Assembly (NCBI GenBank): GCA_037178625.1
Contig: CM074134.1
Coordinates: 1,798,001 to 1,862,000, forward strand
Origin: Skeletonema tropicum
Taxonomy: Eukaryota > Bacillariophyta > Thalassiosirophyceae > Thalassiosirales > Thalassiosiraceae
Direction: 5' to 3'
Length of the DNA: 64,000 bases
Shown here: one piece after another, positions 54,200 to 64,000 of the stretch
How positions within the stretch are numbered: the first letter of the stretch is position 1
How the letters are laid out: every line of letters begins with the position of its first letter
The notes under the pieces: generated by a model
Database searches by the model: none
The model's input: only the letters and a program-made list of their open reading frames with translations
Told to the model about the DNA's origin: nothing
Translations under genes and position numbers: made by a program

Positions 54200-54912
54200 T
54201 TAGAAGTATGGGAAGCCCTTGTCGTAAAGAACAGATTGAGTCACAACTCCAGAGAAGGCAAGCATGGCAGCTCTGCAGTGAGAGATCTCCTGAAGCTTGA
54301 TTTTGTTGATTTGCTCCTCACTCTTTCCCTCAAGGTATTGCTTTCCAAATCCAAAGTCACCAGGCTCACGTCCAGATCCCTGAAGCATTTGGGAAATTCC
54401 AATCCATGAAGTCATTTCAGCAATAGCAATCCAGATGAAGATGTTTCCCATGGCTCCGAATTCAACAGCAGCATCGTGGACGGTGGCGGAGGAAGCTCCA
54501 GACATGGCCTCAGGGTAGCCAGGAACACGCAAGCCAAGATCGACAGCTACGTATCCGAGCCAGGCAAGCTGACACATACGTCCGTGCTTGAGCTCAGCCT
54601 CACGGAGGTAGTCAACAGGGAAGTATTCGGAGATAGAAAGAGGGTCGAATCCAACATTTCCAACGTATCCCTCGCAGTTTTTGGGAGCGGGGAGGAAAGG
54701 AATGGCTTGGGACTTTTCAGCTGCAAGGCTGGTAGCCGCACGGCCTACGATGATCAAAGAAAATAGATGTTTGCGAGATGAAAAAGTGAGATTACAAGCG
54801 TAATAGGTTCGTATCAAAATGTCAACATCGGCATGAATAACTTACCGTTGGAGGCAGGGGCGAAAGCGGCGGCAGAGCCGGCAGCGGCAGCGAGGACAGC
54901 GAGCTTCATCAT
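54200..54912 (-). CDS. Fucoxanthin chlorophyll a/c-binding (light-harvesting) protein 1
   Basis: Thylakoid antenna protein that binds chlorophyll a/c and fucoxanthin. Exon 1 (54912-54846) encodes the bipartite presequence M-M-K-L-A-V-L-A-A-A-A-G-S-A-A-A-F-A-P; exon 2 (54744-54200) the mature protein, with a 101-bp intron between (GTAAG...TAG). The product is 203 residues. Helix 1 has E-A-E-L-K-H-G-R (chlorophyll-binding Glu, and Arg for the salt bridge), helix 2 lies around I-F-I-W-I-A-I-A-E-M, and helix 3 has Q-E-I-S-H-C-R-A-A-M-L-A-F. The conserved N-C-E-G-Y-V-G-N-V-G-F-D-P precedes helix 1. Length and motifs are normal, with no defects. It shares a 252-bp upstream region with the divergent second gene. 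A 205-codon frame starting at 54817 reads through the intron and is not the real start. Confidence 0.95.
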
Positions 54913-55164
54913 GGTTGATATCTAATATGCAAAATACGTCTCGTGTTGGAAAAACGTGCACTAACGTCATGGAGTCTGTCCTGACTTTTGAAAAAGATTT
55001 CCTCAACTTGAATTTATTTAGAGGTGAGGGAATTGAACCTGCTTGCAGGTGTTCTGTGTTGCCGCTTTCCTTGAGTGACGACTTGAAGTTTTCTCACTGT
55101 ATCCATGCATTTGCGTAGTACTCTGGAGCCACATTTTCACGCACTTTTTCTGCAGATAACCACC
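54913..55164. promoter_or_regulatory. Bidirectional promoter of the light-harvesting gene pair
   Basis: Only 252 bp separate the two ATG codons of divergent light-harvesting genes, so a shared promoter and co-regulation by light are likely. Both starts are preceded by AACCATG or ACCACCATG contexts. No specific motif is claimed. Confidence 0.6.
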
Positions 55165-56261
55165 ATGATGAAGCTCGCCGTACTCGCTGCTGCTGCCGGC
55201 TCTGCCGCTGCTTTCGCTCCCACCAACTCTGGAGGTAGGTTTATTATGTGTAATGTACTTATTCATTCTTTTATGGACTTAATCAGCCAGGAATTGAGAT
55301 ATTGAGATGGAAAAGACGCAACTCATGTTCTACGCACTCGATGTATATCTCGTGGTTTTGTGGAGCCGATCCAATAACTCTACAAATGTTCTTTATCATT
55401 GCGGCGTATTCTGGTGATAGGGTGGCGCTTCATTGGGAGAGATTCAGCAGGAATGTGCACTCAACAAAAATTGAATTGAAAATGAAAGCATTCCAGTCGA
55501 ATCTTGTGCATATCTAGGCTGCTTCTCGATGAAGAAATATATCCTTCGAGATGAAGTTGCGAGACATAAAACAATCAGAATGCGCACTTGCACGGGTCAG
55601 CCACGTCTGTGTCATAGCAATGATCTTCTATCAAATCTATTCCAGATCCGTATCGAAAACTACATAATTTTATTCTTTGGTGCACAACTAACGAATCATC
55701 TTCTTTTCATCTTAAACAGCTCGTGTTGCCACCCAAGTCGGTGCCAAGTCTCAGGCTCTTCCTTTCCTTGAGGCTCCACCAAACTGCGAAGGATACGTCG
55801 GAAATGTTGGCTTCGACCCTTTCAGATTCTCGGACTTCGCTCCTGTTGACTTCCTCCGTGAAGCCGAGCTCAAGCACGGACGTATTGCTATGATGGCATG
55901 GCTTGGATATGTCTCTGTTGACTTGGGATTCCGTGTCCTTCCTATCCCTGAGGGACTTGAGGGAGTCACTGCCGCCACCGCTCACGACGCTGCCGTTGAG
56001 CAAGGAGGTATGGCCCAATTGCTCCTTTGGTTCAGTTTGGCTGAGGTCATTGATGGTATTGCTATTGTTCAGATGCTTGAGGGATCTGGACGTGCTCCTG
56101 GAGACTTCGGATGGGATGGTGGTATGCTCAAGGGAAAGTCTGATGAATACATTGAAGATATGAAGCTTAAGGAGATCACCCACTGCCGTCTTGCTATGCT
56201 CGCCTTCTCTGGTGTTGTCACCCAATCCGTCCTCACCAACGGACCATTCCCATACGTATAA
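55165..56261 (+). CDS. Fucoxanthin chlorophyll a/c-binding (light-harvesting) protein 2
   Basis: Divergent partner of the previous gene. Exon 1 (55165-55234) encodes M-M-K-L-A-V-L-A-A-A-A-G-S-A-A-A-F-A-P and breaks one base into a codon at GTAGGT. Exon 2 (55720-56261) resumes after AAACAG with the frame kept, giving 203 residues. The mature part has N-C-E-G-Y-V-G-N-V-G-F-D-P, helix 1 E-A-E-L-K-H-G-R-I-A-M-M-A, a middle helix L-L-W-F-S-L-A-E-V-I-D-G and helix 3 K-E-I-T-H-C-R-L-A-M-L-A-F. The intron sits at the same place and phase as in gene 1 but is 485 bp, unusually long for this window. Both copies share the final P-Y-V or P-Y-F. They are close paralogs from an inverted duplication. Confidence 0.95.
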
Positions 56262-56880
56262 ATGCAAAATTGAGTAACATCTAACAATATTGGCTGGTTT
56301 CAATGCAGTCAGATCTCTACCGCATTGGGTTCGCGTAATAATTCTGTTTAACATTTGACTCTTAAAGCGTCAAATGTGCAGTATGAGAAGATTCAACGAA
56401 GTCCACGGTGCTTATCACATTGGATAGATTGATTGATTCGATCGAGCATCACATCAAAAGTACTTGGCTAACAGCTATCGAGCAGAAAAACTAACAAAAG
56501 TAAAGAATATAAATTTCGCTTGACCTCTATTTACTTATTTTCTTCTCACAGTCTGTTTTTTGTAGTCACTTCTAGGTAAGTCTCCTCTTCAATAGGTTGT
56601 GCATGTCATCAAAGCCGAGGTTAAATCTAAGCAGCGCTTCTTCATCGGCAGAGTGAGGTGTAACACAATAAGTTAAAGTAAAATCAAGTTCTATCTATCA
56701 AAGTTTCATTCATCATATTGGTCTATTACCATTGAATTACACATCAACTAACTAACACATTTCCCAAGCCTTGAAATCTAAACAAAGCAGAGCGCAATGA
56801 TGATCCTACAAGTCCCCTGTACATGTGTTCTAAGAAATCCCCCACGCCCAAAATTGAAAGCAGTATCAAAGGCATTAAAC
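56262..56880. other. Convergent intergenic region
   Basis: About 620 bp between the stops of light-harvesting gene 2 and V-ATPase subunit B. TTTGACTCTTAAAGCGTCAAA (about 56354) is a short imperfect hairpin that might act in 3' end formation. No gene recognised. Confidence 0.4.
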
Positions 56881-58545
56881 TTAAGCCGATCCATCTGCCC
56901 TGTTCATACCCTCCTGAGCAGCGGATCTTCTTGCGTAGTACTGATCCAAAGTCTTCTTGGGGATCTTCTTCAACAATTCCTTGGGGAAGGCGCGCAAGAT
57001 CGACCAAGCCAAATCCAACGACTCGAAGATAGAACGTGCCTGGTAAGGTCCCTGAGAAACGAACTTGGACTCGAACCTTTCGAGGAAGGAGAGATACAAG
57101 TGATCTTCCATGGAAAGAGCCTCTTCTCCAACAACGGCCTTCATGGCCATAACATCCTTACCCATAGCATAGGAAGCATAAAGCTGGTTAGAAACAGATC
57201 CGTGATCGTTACGTGTCATACCCTCACCAATGGCAGACTTCATTAGACGAGACAATGATGGCAACACGTTGATGGGTGGGAAGACTCCCTTGGTGTGGAG
57301 TTGACGGTCGAGGTAGATCTGTCCCTCAGTAATGTATCCAGTCAAGTCGGGAATAGGGTGGGTAATATCATCGTTAGGCATCGTCAAGATGGGCAACTGA
57401 GTAATGGAACCATTCCTTCCAACAACACGTCCAGCCCTCTCATAAATGGTGGACAAATCGGTGTACATATATCCGGGGTAACCACGACGTCCAGGAACTT
57501 CCTCACGGGCAGCAGAAACCTCACGCAAGGCATCGGCATAAGAACTCATATCTGTCAAAATAACCAACACATGCAAATCCCTCTCATAAGCCAAGTATTC
57601 GGCAGTAGTCAATGCCAAACGGGGGGTAATAATACGTTCAATGGTAGGATCATTGGCCAAGTTCAAAAAGAGAGCAGTCCTCTGCATAGCTCCACTCTCC
57701 TCGAAATCACTACGGAAGAAACGGGCAGTTTCCATGTTCACTCCCATGGCACCGAAGACAATGGCGAAGTTCTCCTCATGAGAATCTAATGTGTCCTTTA
57801 GCTTGACCAAAGAGGCCTGACGGGCAATTTGAGCAGCAACCTCATTGTGGGGGAGACCGGCAGCGGAGAAAATGGGAATCTTTTGTCCACGGGCGATGGA
57901 GTTCATGACATCAATGGCCGAGATACCAGTTTGGATCATGGCCTTGGGGTAATCACGGGAGGAGGGGTTGATGGGCTGTCCGTTAATATCAAGGTATGCC
58001 TCGGGGAGAACCTTGGGACTGTTGTCAATGACTTTTCCGGATCCGTTGAATGATCTTCCAAGCATCTCTTCGGAAACACCCATTCTAAGGACGTCACCGG
58101 TGAATTCGCAGCGGGTTTTACGGTTGTCAATATCGGAGGTACCCTCGAAGACCTGGACGACGGCACGGCTGCCGGAAACCTCGAGGACTTGGCCGGAGCG
58201 TGTGGTTCCGTCCCCGAGGGTGAGGTTAACAATTTCGGCGTATTTGGGGAGCTTTACATTGTCGAGAATAACCAAAGGACCGTTGACGCCAGCAATGGTA
58301 CTGTATTTATCAATTTAATAGGAAGAATTAAAGCAAGATCCATTTCAAAATATTAATTAAAGAGGGAGAAGGAGGTGAGTGAATCATATAAGATATTTTT
58401 TGGAGAACCCACAAGATATGAATTTAATAATTTCACAAACTCACCGGTATTCCAAACGAGGAACAGCCGAATAATCCTTCACTACTGAAAGCTGGTCAAG
58501 CTTTTGACGGGGTGGGATGAAACGTTCGTCAGCGTGGGTTGCCAT
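56881..58545 (-). CDS. ATP6V1B: V-type H+-ATPase subunit B
   Basis: Non-catalytic nucleotide-binding subunit of the V1 sector that acidifies vacuoles and endomembranes. Exon 1 (58545-58445) starts M-A-T-H-A-D-E-R and ends in an Arg codon split by GTGAG; exon 2 (58300-56881) starts after TACAG and continues [13 protein letters not shown]. The intron is 144 bp and the protein 506 residues, normal for the family. Visible hallmarks: [26 protein letters not shown] (the altered P-loop region of B subunits), [24 protein letters not shown] and [13 protein letters not shown]. No defects are seen. Confidence 0.96.
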
Positions 58546-59013
58546 GGTGTTAATTTTATTAGGAGAGTGAGTGTTGTGAGGTGCGGGAAGCAGCGTTGAA
58601 ATTGCCGTGGCTGTCATTGTGATGATTTTTTCAACGGATCGATGCTGGACGATTCCTCTGTTTGGGTACCGGCAAAAAAGATTTAGATCTAAATGCTCTT
58701 GCAAAATACATTCTCACAATTCCTGGCAGAAGGAGGAAGAGCATTGGCATGCGCAAAGCTGCAGGCATAGTGCTCTCCATCTACTTCTAGCTCATCAGTA
58801 ACATTAACATTACTTGCCTTGCTCTTGGAGAGAGAAGCAGGATGAGAATAGTTTGTGGACAAATATTTAAATACATAATGGAATGATTACTTTTCAATCA
58901 ACATCTATCACACTTATGGTATTGGTATTACAAAGTCGCAATCTATCAAACTTCTTGTCACATATTTGGATCTAAAAACAATGAATAAAAACACATCCAA
59001 ACAGTAAATTCAT
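58546..59013. other. Upstream region of V-ATPase subunit B
   Basis: About 470 bp between V-ATPase subunit B (5' side) and the phosphatase-like gene (3' side). The V-ATPase promoter should lie in the first part. A plus frame at 58607-58801 has no recognised content. Confidence 0.4.
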
Positions 59014-60000
59014 TTACAATGCCTTCTTTCCTTCCACATAAATGTTCTGCCACTCTGTCAAATTCTTCCTCATCATTGCATTCAACTTGCAAACAGGTCT
59101 TCCAGGCTTAATGCCCTTCTCCAACGCCTCCTCAAAATTGGCATACATCCCCATCTTCACCATGGCAGCACACATAACAGTAGTAGATCGTCCTCTCCCA
59201 TGAGCACAATGAATCAAAATGTTAGGTTCACCTTCCACAACACCCTGCTCTTTCAATTTCATCCAATTCTCCTTGGCCTCTACAGCAAAGTTGGCTGCCA
59301 TTTCCAACTGTTCTGGAGAACATGGCACACCATCCCACGTGGGGACGCATAGGTACTTTTGGGTTTGATTGCGGCATCGTTCTGGGAACTCTACTGTCAA
59401 ATCGATAATTCCAGCCCATTGTTTATTCAGTCGATGAGCAAAGCAGCCACCCACCCACAGACCTGGCTGCACCTCCGATGCAACTGGTACTGGAGCCTTC
59501 TTTTTCTTTTTTGATGAGCCATCTTGCACCTTCATCTTTCCCATTAACGTGTGGACATAGGTATAAGCGTAGGTTGGTATATGAAACGGAGAGAATAGTA
59601 CATAGCTCCATAACGGAATGGATCCCTCATCCAAATTCTTTCCCAGCATGGCCATACCCCTCTTCATTTTGAACAAGATGGCGATTGTCCCATTCAATAG
59701 TGTAGAATAGCCCAAGAAGGAAGCAGTCCCGAGTCGTAAGAGAGGGAGTAGATCGGAACCTCTGCCCCCTCCTCCGCCGCCAGCGCCCGAACTTGTGGCC
59801 AGAATTCGGGCGTCGCCAACACTGAGGCTTTCCATTGGTCCGATGTTGCCCACGACGAGTTGGTAGCCTGCGTAGGAGATGGCGGATAGGCCGACATATT
59901 TGAGGTAGCAACCGTGTACTGCTCCCATGTTTGTTGCGTGGTAGTGTATTGTTACTCCTAAGAAGTAGCAGTGTGCTGTGTCGTTCGCCTCTGTTATCAT
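59014..60000 (-). CDS. Dual-specificity phosphatase-like protein with membrane segments
   Basis: A 328-residue protein with a Cys-based phosphatase domain in the C-terminal half. The active-site loop reads I-H-C-A-H-G-R-G-R-S-T (C-x5-R, about residue 263), with the general-acid loop probably in P-T-W-D-G-V-P before it and L-W-V-G-G-C-F opening the domain. The N-terminal half has two or three hydrophobic stretches (G-L-S-A-I-S-Y-A-G-Y-Q-L-V-V, L-G-T-A-S-F-L-G-Y-S-T-L-L-N-G, W-S-Y-V-L-F-S-P-F) and a poly-Gly loop, so it is probably membrane-bound, followed by a poly-Lys linker (S-S-K-K-K-K-K-A). The catalytic Cys and Arg are present. It could act on phosphoproteins, lipids or RNA. ATG 60000 is the first; M-G-A-V at codon 25 is an alternative start. 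Confidence 0.75.
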   Translation of the reverse strand: MITEANDTAHCYFLGVTIHYHATNMGAVHGCYLKYVGLSAISYAGYQLVVGNIGPMESLSVGDARILATSSGAGGGGGGRGSDLLPLLRLGTASFLGYSTLLNGTIAILFKMKRGMAMLGKNLDEGSIPLWSYVLFSPFHIPTYAYTYVHTLMGKMKVQDGSSKKKKKAPVPVASEVQPGLWVGGCFAHRLNKQWAGIIDLTVEFPERCRNQTQKYLCVPTWDGVPCSPEQLEMAANFAVEAKENWMKLKEQGVVEGEPNILIHCAHGRGRSTTVMCAAMVKMGMYANFEEALEKGIKPGRPVCKLNAMMRKNLTEWQNIYVEGKKAL

Positions 60001-60068
60001 TCAACAGATTCGACAGCGGTCGTGCGTTGATGGGCACGAACAAAAAGCGTTCTTTTTGCACTTGCTTC

Positions 60069-60854
60069 CAAGGGTAAATAAGCAGGGTTGGCGACGACAG
60101 TTCCCGCCAAAATTTTACCTATTAAAAAATGCTGAGTACCGTTACCGTCTCGTCTGCAAACTGGAATGCGAAAGTCAGTACCGGTCCGAACAGGGTGATC
60201 AGCACTAACCACGCCGCTCCAGGCAGGCACGGCAACCATGGTCACCGTTGCCGCCGTTTAATTAGACCAAGTTAATAGCCGTATTATGGGATGATTGGTG
60301 GCTGACGGTTACTATGGATTACTAAGTTGGTGTTGAAGCTCTTGCCACTGCCAAATCCCCTGAGAGAAGGCAGCATGGAGGCAATATTAGGCGGTGACGT
60401 CCGGCGAGCGCCGCCCACTGAACAATGCTTATTGAACGTCCCAAGGAGCGTTTCCAGCGGATCCAAGCACGATAACATAAACATAATAATCCACAGTAAC
60501 AATCAGCCACCGATCGGCCCATATTACGGCTATTAACTAGGTCTATTTCAGCGGCGGCAACGCTGACCTGGTTGCCGGCAGAGAGTGTTCAATTTGAGCT
60601 TTCAATGACGGAAATCGGGCAGGGCAACCGAGACTCAATGAATAGGAGCGAGACTCAATTATAGGGATCTCAAAGTCGTAACGGCACTTTTACTTAGGCA
60701 ACATTTGATGCCGTTTCCTGCACACTTTTATTCGTACGAGCGATACATCGGAACTTGTAAAGAATCGCTAAATTCGAATACCGGTTAACGGACGAGATGG
60801 TAAATTGATTTTGAAATTTCACAAAACGACGCCAACCCTGCTTATTTACCCTTG
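60069..60854. mobile_element. hAT-like miniature element, copy B
   Basis: A 786-bp relative of the element at 19990-20759, with ends CAAGGGTAAATAAGCAGGG and its complement. It is flanked by a perfect 8-bp duplication, CTTGCTTC at 60061-60068 and 60855-60862, characteristic of hAT transposition and suggesting a fairly recent insertion. Internal inverted arms (GACCAAGTTAATAGCC, GGTGGCTGACGGTTACTATGG and complements) match copy A. The short opposing frames at 60284-60536 lie in these arms, as in copy A, and are not called genes. The insertion is 68 bp upstream of the phosphatase-like start codon. Confidence 0.92.
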
Positions 60855-61374
60855 CTTGCTTCGTCATTTTTCGCCTCTCCACGTGCTTGCGTAACACTCA
60901 CTTTCTCTGCACTTTTCTCCACTCAAAGCCCATCCGCATCTATCATCCAAGGCGACTCGGATCATACAGTTATTGACACATATGTGCCCTTATGTGCACT
61001 AAGTTACAGAAACAGAATCGCTAAATTTGGCGAACAGAAAACGGATTTCGGGCCTTTGTATCCGATTCCTTATTTACCCTTGCCCGATTCGGCATCCGAG
61101 TTCTCATCACACCAACAAAATTCAAAATTTCATCATTCATGTCAACCGTGCCATGTCAACCAACCAATTCACAAAAAGCGTCGATAAGTACAGAGAGATA
61201 GTTCTTGAAGACGGTAGAACTAACGATTGGGAGGTGCACACACCATTACAACTAAACTCTCGCAATTTTGTGTTCGGGTATTGTAGAGCAAGACAAAGAC
61301 CAGTGAACTCGTCCATGCAATAAGTAATTGACATAGATCCGTTAATTACACCAAAAAACAACCAACGATACACG
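60855..61374. other. Upstream region of the J-domain gene
   Basis: About 520 bp. CTTATTTACCCTTG at 61069-61082 matches the terminus of the hAT-like miniature family but has no partner end. A 57-codon frame (M-S-T-N-Q-F-T-K) at 61153-61323 is open but unrecognised and could be 5' leader. The J-protein promoter should lie here. Confidence 0.4.
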
Positions 61375-63655
61375 ATGAAAACATATCAACTCAAATTCCT
61401 CGGCTGGGTATTCAGTGCCTTCCTCTCACCAGACGATCCCAATTCCGAAGAAGTCGAAGACTACTACGCCCTCCTCGACGTGACCAAAACAGCCAAGCCC
61501 GATGACATTAAAAAAGCCTACCGAAAAAAATCACTGCAACTCCATCCAGACAAACTCCGTCAACGGGGTATGAAATACGAAGGACAAATCATTACGGAGG
61601 ATGAGGCACGTGCCCGATTCCAACAAATGAAGGCGGCATACGACACACTAAGTGATCCCAAGAAACGTCAATTGTACGATGCGCTGGGACACAAGGGACT
61701 CGACTTTGTGCAGAATCCCAGTCATGCATGGGATCCTCATGTTTTGTTGGGGAATTTGGCCAAGAGTTCCTTGTTGGATAGGACCAAGTTGATTACGTTG
61801 GTGTTGCTGTTCTTTGGGTTGGTGTTGTTGCAGCCGATATTGCTTTGTGCCAAGGTCGATCAGATGTTGGCAAAGAATGGTGGATTGTTGGAGGATGCTA
61901 GTTGGATAGCTCTTTGTGTTCCGTTTTGGTTGTATGCTGTATTCTATGGGGTGTTGTTGATCATTGGTAAAGCGGTGTTTCCTCTATTGCAATGGATTGC
62001 GTTTGTGGTTGGTGTACTCTTTCTGACAATGAAGTTTGATAGTGTGCTGTCGTGGAAGTATTCGCTGGTATTTATACCGTTTTTCGTTTGGATGTTACTT
62101 CGAGCGGTTGGGGCCAGCAAACAAAAGGCCAAGGCCAATGCTGATATGGAGAAAATGGTTACAATCGAATATATTGAAAAGTATGTTATCAATGAGACAG
62201 CGCAAGATGAGGAAGGAAATGATGTTGAAGCACAACTGCATCGCACTTACAACGACCTTAGTACGGAAGAGAAGGATGACATCAATGAGAAATATATAAT
62301 AGTGCATGTGCCTCCGAAAGCGTCAGCACCTGGAGAGACCAATAATGAAGAAACTGATATGGAAGATGAGCTACAGAGAATTGAACGTAGTCCAGAATAC
62401 CAAGAAGCAATGGCGAGATACGAAGGTGCTTCCAAAACATTGATGCGCATCCTTGTTCCGGAAATCCCTCTTCTTCTACTTGTGATTGTACAGCTCGACA
62501 TGGGAAAGGATTGGAATTGGGGACTTACATTTTTGCCACTCTGGATTGCATCTGTTCTTTGAATGCTGTGGAGGTTGTTATGGATTTTGCTGCACTGCAA
62601 ATCTCGCACATATAGAGGTGCAGGAGGAAATGGCAGAGCATTTTGAGAAACAAAAGGAGGCGAAAGAAGCAAAAGAGGGTGAAGTAAAGGAGGATAATAA
62701 TAATGAACATAAAGAGGAAGAGGCTGTCGATGATACACCTACAAAGACTGGTGGTGAAGTCATTGCAGATAATGTTGGTTCAGGTAAAGCAGAAGTCGAT
62801 ACTACAGCTACAGCAACTGCGGAACCTGCAACCGAAACGATAGAAGCTGAAGTTAGTGCAATGGGAGTGAAAGCAATCCGCGAGGAGTTGGAATCTTACG
62901 GAATATCAACCGCAACTTTTGTGGAGAAGAGTGAGTTTGTTACAGCTTTGGTGAATGCTAGAAAAGAAGGCAAGACCCCAATTGAGAAGAAGAGCGAGGA
63001 CCCAGTCGTCAACGAAGAAGATGAGAATGATTATGAAGATTACTTTGAGATGGACGAAGATACATTCAATTATTACCAGCAGGCGGAACAGGAGGCGGAG
63101 AATAAGGCAACAGAGGCGCAATCAAAAGCAATCGCATCTTTCTGTGGCATCATTTTCCAGACCATCATGGCTGTCTTGTTCGTGGTAAAACTGAACCAAG
63201 CATACTCGGATGAAGATGAAGATGAGATTGTTCCTGATGATGGAAGTTCGTATAGTGCATTTTGGATTTTGTTTCCCATCTTCCTCGTCGCAGGAATCAC
63301 TGTATGCTGCTTCTTTTGCGCGATATGTTGTGCTAGAGATATTGATAAAGCCATGTCAGACGAAAGTGGAGACGGTGCAAATGAGGATGGCAACGAAACA
63401 ACGGATGAAGCATCACCGCCTGCGGATAGTGTCGATACAGGAGTTCCCATTACACCAGTGCCAATGCCAATGCCGCCGCCAACACAAGCAGAAACTTCGG
63501 CTACGAACGAGTCTTGTCCATGGGACGAGAAAGTAGACATGGTGAAGGAAGCCTCGCAAGAAGGCATACCTGCAGCAGCGCCTGCTCTAACAGAAACTCA
63601 AACCGCAGAGGAGGCAACCGCAGATGATAGTGATGATATGAATGATTTAGACTAA
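61375..63655 (+). CDS. J-domain multi-spanning membrane protein, TMEM185-like, split by one extra T
   Basis: Probable ER-membrane J-protein that would recruit Hsp70. Residues about 29-102 form the J domain with H-P-D at 57-59 after [11 protein letters not shown]. Then come repeated pairs of membrane segments of the type L-x-x-K-F-D-x-x-L-S-W-K-Y followed by [10 protein letters not shown], which resemble TMEM185 proteins. The first frame stops at TGA 62560-62562 inside such a unit (L-P-L-W-I-A-S-V-L). Dropping one T of the TTT at 62558-62560 continues the frame into [11 protein letters not shown], an acidic region, a SAP-like helix pair ([13 protein letters not shown]), another membrane pair ([12 protein letters not shown]) with C-C-F-F-C-A-I-C-C, and TAA at 63653-63655. 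The full product would be about 760 residues. Confidence 0.75.
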
Positions 63656-63826
63656 TGAGTAGAAGAAATGTATATGTGTCTTTATCCTTCCACTGTTTAT
63701 CCTGTTAGCCCTGTGTGCTTAAATTGAGAGCTTTGGAGAGTACTGGTGTCCTCTCATCAAATAGAATGTTTCGACTCCTATGAGATGCATATCCATAGCT
63801 TGAGTCATACAACAATATCGCTCTCC

Positions 63827-64000
63827 TCACGATATAATAGTCACTCCTCTACACAACCTTCGAATTAGTTGGTGGATGTCATCTCTCTTCTGTACAATGA
63901 CATCTTTGCTGAATGAATTGCTCCCGAAGAAATTGTTTTTGCTCGCACCTTTCTTCTTGACAAAGACACTGTCAATTTGAGGTGTATTTCTCATCATTCT
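63827..64000 (-). CDS. 3' end of a gene entering from the right edge
   Basis: On the minus strand a frame is open from the right edge for 57 codons to TGA 63829-63827, reading I-D-S-V-F-V-K-K-K-G near its start and L-I-R-R-L-C-R-G at its end. It could be the last exon of a gene outside the window or a chance frame. It converges with the J-domain gene, about 170 bp away. Confidence 0.35.
   Translation of the reverse strand, partial: RMMRNTPQIDSVFVKKKGASKNNFFGSNSFSKDVIVQKRDDIHQLIRRLCRGVTIIS

Noticed and set aside
54200..54817. 205-codon frame as an alternative form of light-harvesting protein 1
   Set aside because: It reads backwards through the intron and lacks the presequence; the spliced form with exon 54846-54912 is clearly right.

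Overview
The window is eukaryotic nuclear DNA from a diatom, and a centric species is my inference. The evidence is two light-harvesting genes of the fucoxanthin chlorophyll a/c type with bipartite plastid presequences (signal peptide followed by an A-F-A-P cleavage motif), short GT-AG introns, dense housekeeping genes on both strands, and other plastid proteins entering through a signal peptide with a Phe near the cleavage site. No ribosomal RNA, tRNA, CRISPR array or bacterial operon was found.

Layout. 1-2.7 kb: the last codons of a gene entering from the left, a SEC61-beta exon, and a plastid short-chain dehydrogenase broken by small frameshifts. 3.1-4.6 kb: a Harbinger-like element with 83-bp terminal inverted repeats (TIRs). 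4.7-12.8 kb: PEX13-like, JmjC oxygenase, a hAT-like miniature element, a secreted Cys-rich protein, an SLC25A39/MTM1-type mitochondrial carrier and an epoxide-hydrolase-like protein. 12.9-21.5 kb is repeat-rich: a hAT remnant, a 4-kb satellite with higher-order structure, and a hAT-like miniature element inserted at its edge. 21.6-39.7 kb is a gene-dense block: plastid membrane protein, NOG1, TIC21/DUF3611, the second SLC25A39-like carrier, VPS15, syntaxin-18, a proline/glutamine-rich protein, a methyltransferase and a two-exon helicase-associated-domain protein. 39.7-50.7 kb is again mobile: degenerate satellite monomers, an inverted minisatellite and a 6.7-kb Mutator-like element with 94-bp TIRs, a MULE transposase and a divergent second ORF. 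50.7-64 kb: Ser-rich and coiled-coil proteins, a divergent light-harvesting pair, V-ATPase subunit B, a phosphatase-like protein, a second copy of the hAT-like miniature element, and a J-domain multi-spanning membrane protein split by one extra T.

The host genes do not form one pathway. Many serve endomembranes and organelles: SEC61-beta and the J-protein (endoplasmic reticulum), syntaxin-18 (ER fusion), VPS15 (PI3-kinase/autophagy), V-ATPase, PEX13 (peroxisome import), TIC21 and the light-harvesting proteins (plastid), and two putative mitochondrial glutathione carriers. The most novel-looking object is the Mutator-like element at 43128-49824, whose long second ORF I cannot assign to a known family. 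Exon structures come from reading splice sites by eye and have not been checked against transcripts.
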